Of a DNA stretch of 41,663 nucleotides, positions 34,352 through 41,663 are shown in pieces (position 1 is the stretch's first letter; every line of letters begins with the position of its first letter). The stretch lies in contig CAJVPJ010000132.1 in assembly GCA_910592205.1 (NCBI GenBank), forward strand, positions 1 through 41,663. Reading direction: 5' to 3'. The notes under the pieces were generated by a model. That model was not told the DNA's origin and did no database searches. It saw only the letters and a list, made by a program, of their open reading frames with translations. The translations under genes were made by a program, and so were the position numbers. The DNA is from Paraglomus occultum. Its lineage: Eukaryota > Glomeromycota > Glomeromycetes > Paraglomerales > Paraglomeraceae.

Positions 34352-37116
34352 ATGACTTCAGAACTCGTACCTTACAGACGCCCCGGCTATGGTGACCAAG
34401 GGAGAATGGGCTCCAGAGACCGTCAAGCCACTGTATTAACAAACATGTTCGAAATAGAAACACGGAACTTGACGTTTTGCCAGTATGTAATAGAATTTAA
34501 ACGCGATACCCGTAAGGGACCCACAGAGTTTACTGGTGACTCTGCCGGTCGAAGACGTATTCGAAGACAGGTCTTTGCCGCCTTTCATAAACTAAACAAA
34601 GTGGAATATTTCAAAGACGTGGGCGTGGCATATGACGGAGGCTCAAACCTTTTCACAACCAGTAAACTTACCCTCAGCAATAATCAAATAAGCCAACTCG
34701 TCGAGGTCGAAAACGATTGCGAGTATTACGTGGAAATCAGAGAAAACCATGGCAAACCGACGATATCAATGAACGATCTAAAGGAGGTCTTGACGGGAGA
34801 GACTTTTGAGTGGGATTTCTTTGACAATCAGATGTTGAATGCTTTAAACGCGTTCGTACAGTACAATCCGGCTCTTAAATTTGTCCAATATGGTGATTCT
34901 TTCTTCATGCCTGAATCAAGAAGATCGCTCGGCGAAGGTGCAGAGCTATTACAAGGATATTTCCTTAGTGTTCGTCCAGGAGAAGGAGATGGAAGAGGTA
35001 AATTGGTGAATGACAAACAAGTATCGTGCAAAAAAAAAAACTTGTTTAATTGACTTTTTTGTTTTCTCTCTGTGTCATTATTAGGGAAACTATTTTTAAA
35101 TGTGAATACGACTTATACCGTCACTTTCGAGCCGAACGATCTATGCACGTTGATTTGCAAGTATCTCAACACGCAGAATTTACCAGACTTGTTCAGACCC
35201 GAAATAACGTCACTATTAAACAAGGCTTTTCGACACATCCGAGTTACACCGTCGCATCGCCCAGAATCAGTACATACCATCAAGAGGTTCCACGATTTAC
35301 CTGCGGACAAGACCATGTTTCCGAATAAAGAACTTGGGAGGGACGAGAGCGTGAAGGACCTTTTCGCTCGTAAATACAGAAAGCACCTTAACACGCCTTT
35401 TCTCGTAGAGGATACAAGAGGTAGCAAACATCCCATTGAAGTTCTTACCGTAATTGAGGTAAATTTTAGCTCTTAATTTCGTGGAGTCGGTAGCGGAGAT
35501 TAAAGCGTCGAATAACTTTCAGGAGTGATAATAATTTTTTTGTTCTTACTGAATATTTTTTCTAATTATAGGGCCAACACTATAGAGGCAGACCACTAAG
35601 CGGCAAGCAACGTGGCGAAATGATCAAGATTACTGCTAAAGTTCCTGCAGAAAACAAAAGGCTTATACTAAACGGTGTCCATGATGTGTTGGCATTTAGT
35701 AAAGACGATATACTCCAAAAAGCCGGGATAAAAATCAATGCACGAATGGCTAATGTGCCCGGTCGCTTCATCAGCACCCCAGAAGTTTTGTACTCCAACT
35801 CATCTAAGCAAGGTCCGCAAATTAAACCAAAAGACTGGGACGCAGCTTGGAATCTCCGTGACGTGCATTACTTGAAATCAGGCGAAACTTTAAAAACCTG
35901 GATGGCTATTTCATTGACACAATCGGTTTCTCCAGATAACATGAACAGGTTTATGAAAAGTCTAGCTCGACAAGCTCGTACTCAAGGCATGGACGTGGCA
36001 AGCGACTCCATGCAACCCAAACAGATTCGGTCAAGAATCGAACAGGCTCGCAACGAGATCGTTAGAACAGTAGAAGAGGCCAGACGGAGGACAGGAGGAA
36101 ATCTGCAATTGGTCGTATTCTTTATCGACAGTGATAAGTCCCCAATGAATACCAAACAATACAATCTCGTCAAGGAAGTAATGGATACCCATGTTGGTAT
36201 TTTGTCTCAATGTATACAGTCCCATCATGTCGCACCCTGCAAACCACAATATCTCGCGAATGTCACTGCAAAACTAAACTTGAAACTCAACGGAGTCAAT
36301 TCCGCCGTCAATCTTCCGCGCATCAATAGACAACGAATCATGGTTATGGGCGCTGACGTCACTCACCCTCCGCCAGAGTCAACTGATTTTCCTTCGATCG
36401 CGGCCGTGGTTGCATCTATCGATAGATACGCAGCCCGATATGCCGAGAGGCATATGGCGCAATTCAAAGAAGCAAAAGCAAACAGTAAAAAAACAGGTCG
36501 AGGAAAAGAAGAAATCGACGGCATGGAGGAGTTGACGCATAAGCTTTTGCTTGAATTCATACGGATAAACGAGAAACCACCCGAGAGCATCATCATGTAC
36601 AGAGACGGTATTAGCGAAAGTCAATTTAAACCACTGGCATTGGATAAGGAACTCCCTAGTATCAGAAGGGCCTGTCACAGGCTGAACCCCAACTACAATC
36701 CAAAAATCTCGTATATTGTCGTCTGCAAGCGACATCACAATCGATTCTATCCGATCGACAGACAAGATGCCGACAATAAGGGAAACGTGAAGCCCGGTCT
36801 GGTTGTCGAGCGAGTCATTACGCATCCCTATCTTTTTAATTTCTACCTCACCTCTCATTCTAGTCTTCAAGGGACATCGCGTCCAAGTCTATATCACGTT
36901 CTGCACGATGAGAACGGCTTTGAAGTAGACGAACTTCAGGACTTTACGAACAAATTGTGTTACAACTTTCAACGGGCCACCAGAGCGGTTTCTATTCCCG
37001 CACCGACTTATTATGCACATTGTGCAGCGAAAAGGGCACGATCTCATTTTTATAACGGTCAGTTGAGCATGACCAAGATTGAGCTTGCGAAAAAGTATCC
37101 CATGTATTACGTGTAA
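34352..37116 (+). CDS. Argonaute, slicer-type, 3 exons, 854 aa
   Basis: Small-RNA-guided silencing effector (AGO clade). Exons 34352-34997, 35085-35458, 35572-37116 close to 855 codons. It opens with a short RRPGYG-type tail, then the N domain (from about residue 30), L1 and PAZ (about 190-360; the PAZ ends near HYRGRPLSGKQR), MID, and PIWI from about 520. The catalytic tetrad appears intact: D602 in GADVTHP, D685 in YRDGISE, H782 in SLYHVL, with the glutamate finger probably E653 or E654 in GKEEID, placed by position only. A lysine-rich insertion of about 20 residues (FKEAKANSKKTGRGKEE) lies just before that glutamate. The C-terminus YPMYYV is the usual AGO end. It sits alone beside a gene-poor region, with no other RNAi gene in the window. 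Full length and no lesion, so likely functional. Confidence 0.95.
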
Positions 37117-37579
37117 CTTCAATCGGTGGTAGACACCGTCATTCTCGTATATAATCATGTATTAGCCGCAGCATTATTATTAATGTATATTGCTTATTCA
37201 CACATTTGCATTATAAGGCATTACATTTTTTTCTTTCATTTCAACATTCTTTCATACGTCATATAAATATCGCATATATTCCATTTTTGATAACAATAAA
37301 GATTGGATTTTGCATTTTTAAGTCTTGTCTCAAAAAATGTGGTAAAATAAATTATTCGCGTGCAACGTCTCGAAAGCGTGCGTTAAATGCCGAAATGGTT
37401 AGCAAACCTGTCGTTTACGGTGCGGTTTCGATGATTCATAGATGTATTTATTTTGACCGATTAGCAAATTCACAAAAGTTGTAGAAAGCTTAGATTTGAA
37501 GTTCATTCATTCCGTCAATGTAGGTTAACACCCCGTAATATTTACGTTCATTTTACTTTAAAGAATTCATGTTTATAAC
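37117..37579. other. Convergent intergenic region, Argonaute and F-box genes
   Basis: AT-rich spacer between two convergent genes with AATAAA-type signals near 37297 and 37346. No exon or RNA gene recognised. Confidence 0.5.
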
Positions 37580-39106
37580 TTAATCATAAAACTTTTTATC
37601 AAAAACCTCTACTACACTTAATACTCTTTCCATACACGCCTTTGAAACCACATTAACATCGTAATTAAGTTTCAGTTTTTTGAGCGTATCACCAAGATAA
37701 TCCAAAATAACATTTAAATGCTCATCGGTGACACTGCCTCTACTGTTGATAGATAATGTTTGGAGAGGTGGTCTTGATTTCGATAAAAAGTTTTGTAGAG
37801 AATCCACCTGAAACCTATCTCCAGACACCATCTGTAATTTATACAAATGAGGTAACTCGTAATTTGCAAGGTTATTGAAAAGGACATCAATGTCTCTAAA
37901 TCCATAACTTTCCCAAGACAGGACGATAGAATGCAAGCTTGGTAGTCTCGCAATCATATGAGCAACTCGCATGACCAGTTGTTGTGATATCACAATGGAC
38001 AAGTGAGTAAGGCTGGTGCAATTTTGCGAGATGCTCTTGCACACCTTGCTGTTGATGGCGACTTTACCAATTTCCATTGAAGTGAGGGATTTGCCATGAT
38101 TGTGAATGAGAGTTATCAAGACGTCAGGTAAGAAATCCAACTCACTAAATACAAGTTCTTGCAAATTTGGCCATCTAATATAACCAATTTGTTTCAATTC
38201 ATTGTTGTTGAAAAGCCTTGAATTGTAGTAGCATTTTTTTATAGCAGTGTTTTTTAGTTGGATTTCAACAGTCTCAACAAATGAATTTCTGTTTCTTGAC
38301 TTGGAGGCCTTGAGACTGATTGATTCGAGAGTGTCCAAATGGCCTTTTAATAATTTTAAAACTAGGTCCATACTCCAGCTTGTGTGTAGAATTTTGAAAG
38401 ATTTTAGTTGTTGCAAAGATTCGATGAGTCTTATCAGACTGTGCCATAGATGTTTTCTGTAGAGACTGCCATAATTACCATGGAGTGTGACTGATTCCAT
38501 GTTCTGTGCTACTTTTGAAAGTGAATCGAAAACTTGTCGATATGATCTTCGAGAGCGCCATGTAAAGTTTCTCAAGTATGGCAAGCTCTGAACTGAAGAA
38601 AGACAGCTGTTCAGCTGGCTGCATGCTGGTGATTTTTCTGTATTGAAATTGAGTGTCTGCAATCTGCGGCAATGTTGTATAGCCAAACTAAAAACTCGAA
38701 CTGTTGTCATTTCTATTTTCGCTTCTGGAACGTTTATGCCGCTCAACCAGTCTTCCACGACCTTTTTTATATCTTTGTAATCAAGCTCTTTTAAATAATC
38801 ATCATAATTGAACGGCATCCTTTTGTTGATTCTCTTGTCCAGGCATCCCAATTCGTCCAAGATTTCACTCGCATCGGTAAAGCATTCGATAAAGATTGTC
38901 ATGAGCTTTTCCGCTTGTCGGGTTTTGGGTATGCTATACGGCATTCTGTTCTTACATAGTAGCGTAAAGGGGTTGGCCCATAGATATTGTATAGCTACAG
39001 AACACCAGTTTCTGTTAACTAAAATACATGAATGAAGTGTTGTTTTATCGTTTATGTATTCTTCTAGAATCATAGTAAGAAGTTCGAAAGGTAGAGAGAT
39101 ATTCAT
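37580..39106 (-). CDS. F-box/LRR-type protein, single exon, 508 aa
   Basis: Likely substrate adaptor of an SCF ubiquitin ligase. The F-box is at residues about 4-48: LPFELLTMILEEY, then the family-typical TTLHSCILVNRNWCSVAI and YLWANPF, which should bind SKP1. Residues about 130-490 hold irregular leucine-rich repeats (for example LQTLNF, LTHLSIV, LHSIVLSWES, LQTLSINSRG), presumably the substrate-binding part. Uninterrupted by introns, unlike its neighbours. This architecture belongs to the very large F-box families of arbuscular mycorrhizal fungi (from memory). Start ATG at 39106 is directly before the F-box. TATA-like CTATATAG on its strand lies near 39156-39163. Substrate unknown. Confidence 0.88.
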   Translation of the reverse strand: MNISLPFELLTMILEEYINDKTTLHSCILVNRNWCSVAIQYLWANPFTLLCKNRMPYSIPKTRQAEKLMTIFIECFTDASEILDELGCLDKRINKRMPFNYDDYLKELDYKDIKKVVEDWLSGINVPEAKIEMTTVRVFSLAIQHCRRLQTLNFNTEKSPACSQLNSCLSSVQSLPYLRNFTWRSRRSYRQVFDSLSKVAQNMESVTLHGNYGSLYRKHLWHSLIRLIESLQQLKSFKILHTSWSMDLVLKLLKGHLDTLESISLKASKSRNRNSFVETVEIQLKNTAIKKCYYNSRLFNNNELKQIGYIRWPNLQELVFSELDFLPDVLITLIHNHGKSLTSMEIGKVAINSKVCKSISQNCTSLTHLSIVISQQLVMRVAHMIARLPSLHSIVLSWESYGFRDIDVLFNNLANYELPHLYKLQMVSGDRFQVDSLQNFLSKSRPPLQTLSINSRGSVTDEHLNVILDYLGDTLKKLKLNYDVNVVSKACMERVLSVVEVFDKKFYD

Positions 39107-41347
39107 GGTTTTTTTTTAAAAAAGTAAAATAAATAAAGTATACACACAACAGCGTCTATATAGAGTTTGAGACTTGCTGTTTAAGAAAATGATTGCTGAC
39201 GATTTAGATTTGGGGGGAAGAGGGAAAATAAGCGGGATTTGGCTATCAATTTATTGGATATATCGAAGATCATTCTAATAATAGAGAAACAAGGAGGGAG
39301 CTTGTGTCAACCAATTATGTACCGCAAGTGTGAGAACTGCAAATGCATATGATAACAGTAACAATGACAGTGTTTAAATGCTACTGTTGAATCGTCAACT
39401 CACAACATACTAATACACAGTGAAAGATTCAATGTTTTTTACATGCCTTTCACAGTAATGAGTATCAGATGATCTTAATGTAGATCTCTATCTTAATACG
39501 CAGCAAGAATGTTGATCATTTCTCAAGTCATGTTGAACATTCTCGCTGCATAGTCATACCGTTTACAATGCATTGTACTGCGCGAGTTGGTGATAATGAC
39601 TAGCAACAAGTTGTTATTGCTGACGTCCATCGCAGATACGGATTTTGTCAATTACTTTAGAACAGTGTGCAAGCATTAGCGGCGGAAATAAATACGCTGA
39701 CATTCCGTTCGCACGGCCAATTTAAGGTTATTATTATCGATAGTGTAATGACGAGTAGCTTTTAAATTCTGTAAAGTTTAGCGCATTGTTAGCTGAAAGG
39801 CGCATATTGTGCTAACGCTGATTATTATAGTAGCCGCAGTATTAGTATAAATAGTATTTACCATTTCTAGAAATAATCCTTTGAACTTTGCAATACAATA
39901 CGTAAAGTAAAACCCTAATCGTTACCACTTCACTAATAATAATCGTTGGGGTATGATCCCTATCGCTTATACTCTAGAACTATGTTGATATTCAAAACCC
40001 AGTCATTTACAACTTGACGACAACTAATAAAAAGTGGGTTTCTCAAATTTATAACGTCTACTCGGCTATTTGCAGGCAAACATACGATGATTGTAAACTT
40101 CTAAAAGGGTACCGCTTAGAAAAGGTGACGACATAGGAGGGCTCTACGATAGTATTAGTATTTGAAGATTCAAGTTTTGTGTCGAGAGTGGATGGCATGG
40201 ATATAGGAAGTGTATAAAGTTATGTGTCAATACAAATGGATAGACAAGAGGATTGTTTATAACTAGCAATTAATATTTAGTAACTGTATTCGCTAGATAA
40301 TCAAACTAATACAAAAATTAAAGATATCGTCAGAACGCGATCCGTTGATCAATCTTTCCGACGCATTACATTTCCCAACCCCATGTTCACGTTTTACGAG
40401 GGCAGGGACCTTTATTTGACATGAGATGATTTAATTTCACACTTGTTAGTTCCTCAACTACTAGATATTATAGGCTAGAAAACGGCAGCGATATTCGATG
40501 GCAAGAGAAGGGATTAATGGTGACAGCAAAAATTGTTCGAACATCGACAATATTATCATTCAGAACACTGTAACTATTCTGTGAGCATGTTTACTACGGT
40601 CATGCATCCTTCGCACCTATTCGGTGCATAAAGCAGACCACACGTAAGTCCGCGATCATATATTCTCAGAGATCAGGGGAAAAGATACCAATACTAATCA
40701 AGTACTAAATTCCAACTTCTAATGCACAAACGACAGTAGTCTGCGTCATTTATTTTATGGCAACTGGTCTTCGGCACAATGAAAATGGTTGCAACCGCCT
40801 TGACAAAATTCTGGAAATCCTGGCCATTCTTAAACGGGGCTTCTACTTATTGCAGCTAACAAAAATACGATATCTAGATAACGCGTGCGTAATTTTCATC
40901 GCTCACGCCAATTGGTTAACACCTTAACCCAGTACTATGAAATGGGATAGTGCGAACACTCGGCAACTAAACAGACAACAACCGATTAACCAAATATCAT
41001 TTTACTGAAATAAATAATTATCAAAATGTCTTTCATAACAAGAAGATTCTAGTAAATAGAATAGTAACAGGTGACGACGTTTGTTAATTTCTTCTATTTA
41101 CATCCAATAATACTTTGCGAGGCTATGACTATTGCGGATGTAAATTATTTGTTAAAGACAACCCTACGTGTATTGCTGCAGGTAGAGACTATCCAATTAC
41201 TTCGAGACGGTACATGTGCGTGGATATATTACACGGAAAAATAAACTTGGTTGCCGTTGAATAAAACTATGTATTACAAGTTTATTCAAAGAATGTTTGA
41301 GTCGCTAAAACATAAGCAATGGACAATGTTAATATTGTAAATTGACT
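39107..41347. other. 2.2 kb gene-free region
   Basis: No ORF of gene-like composition on either strand and no tRNA recognised. The only structured element noticed is the hairpin at 39500-39549. The left end holds the promoter of the F-box gene. Confidence 0.5.
39500..39549. repeat. Imperfect inverted repeat (14-bp arms, 22-nt loop)
   Basis: Left arm GCAGCAAGAATGTT (39500-39513) pairs with AACATTCTCGCTGC (39536-39549) at 13 of 14 positions. The single mismatch is A-C on this strand and a permitted G-U on the other. It is isolated in a gene-free stretch. Confidence 0.6.
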
Positions 41348-41663
41348 TTATTTATAACCAATTCTGCAATTTGTAATCTTCATACCTGCAGCCGAATCCA
41401 ATTCATAACTATTTCTTGGTTTAGGCAGATCTTCAGTAGGTAAGAGTTTACTAGAGTATTTACTCTCCTTTTCGAAACGTGATAACGGCCTTACATCTTT
41501 GTGATAAACGGCATTCCACACGTTGTCACCAGATTTATCCTTTTCCACTTTGGCAATAAGCTTGTCAATATTCATCCAAAGTGTCATTGCATCAGGACGC
41601 TTATCAGGATCAGCATCACAACACCGCTCGGCAAGTTTCTTGTATTCCTCTGGCGCAGAATCA
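41348..41663 (-). CDS. Protein kinase, C-terminal end (partial, runs off the right edge)
   Basis: The last 104 residues of a protein on the minus strand whose 5' part is outside the window. It opens with DSAPEEYKKLAERCCDADPD followed by KRPDAMTLW, which is kinase subdomain XI with the invariant Arg in the KRP motif. After the domain comes a tail rich in charged residues with SRFEKESKYSSKLLPTEDLP, resembling tails of the expanded tyrosine-kinase-like families of Glomeromycotina (from memory). The stop is TAA at 41348-41350. A GTATGA near the end could be a donor, so the last few residues are uncertain. Activity cannot be judged, because the catalytic loop is not in view. Confidence 0.8.
   Translation of the reverse strand, partial: DSAPEEYKKLAERCCDADPDKRPDAMTLWMNIDKLIAKVEKDKSGDNVWNAVYHKDVRPLSRFEKESKYSSKLLPTEDLPKPRNSYELDSAAGMKITNCRIGYK

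Noticed and set aside
36379-36870. 163-codon open frame on the minus strand inside the Argonaute gene
   Set aside because: Antisense shadow of the conserved PIWI-coding sequence.

Overview
This is a eukaryotic, intron-rich, moderately AT-rich window that looks fungal, most likely from an arbuscular mycorrhizal fungus (Glomeromycotina). Pointers are a chitin synthase, short GT-AG introns (mostly 45-150 nt), an F-box/LRR protein and a protein-kinase tail of the kinds greatly expanded in those fungi, and a full-length slicer-type Argonaute. The lineage call is an inference from remembered family character, not from a search.

Layout. 355-3328 (+) chitin synthase, 5 exons. 3676-5428 (-) AFG1-type mitochondrial AAA ATPase, 4 exons, convergent with it. 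6249-11700 (+) SMC5, 25 exons whose phases all close to a 1071-residue protein. 12563-14148 (+) arginase, 6 exons, 311 residues with all metal ligands. Then comes the main structural feature: a head-to-tail duplication of 9546 bp (6939-16484 and 16485-26030). All annotated ORFs in the two copies are identical, and the junctions share the 6-bp microhomology TCTTCA. The duplication leaves SMC5 intact once and adds a 5'-truncated SMC5 copy (16485-21246) without Walker A. It also adds a complete second arginase with its own upstream region (22109-23694) and doubles a poorly resolved minus-strand locus. Gene Y, whose last codons contain the right breakpoint, remains whole.

26018-30400 is an accessory-looking stretch. 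It holds gene Y, a four-exon minus-strand gene of unknown function that is out of frame with its ATG at an A10 run. It also holds a second unknown minus-strand gene, Z, preceded by a diverged copy of the same upstream region, a 222-bp MITE-like element inserted in one copy of that region, a ~170-bp tandem repeat, and a tiny possible two-exon gene. 30319-34210 is AT-rich with no convincing gene.

34352-37116 (+) is a three-exon Argonaute with an intact catalytic tetrad and a TATA box. 37580-39106 (-) is a single-exon F-box/LRR protein. 39107-41347 is gene-free apart from one hairpin. 41348-41663 (-) is the C-terminal end of a protein kinase running off the right edge.

These genes do not form one pathway. 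The most biologically suggestive change is the doubled arginase, because these fungi are known to move nitrogen as arginine and release it through arginase and urease. The duplication could equally be an assembly artefact, and junction-spanning reads would decide.
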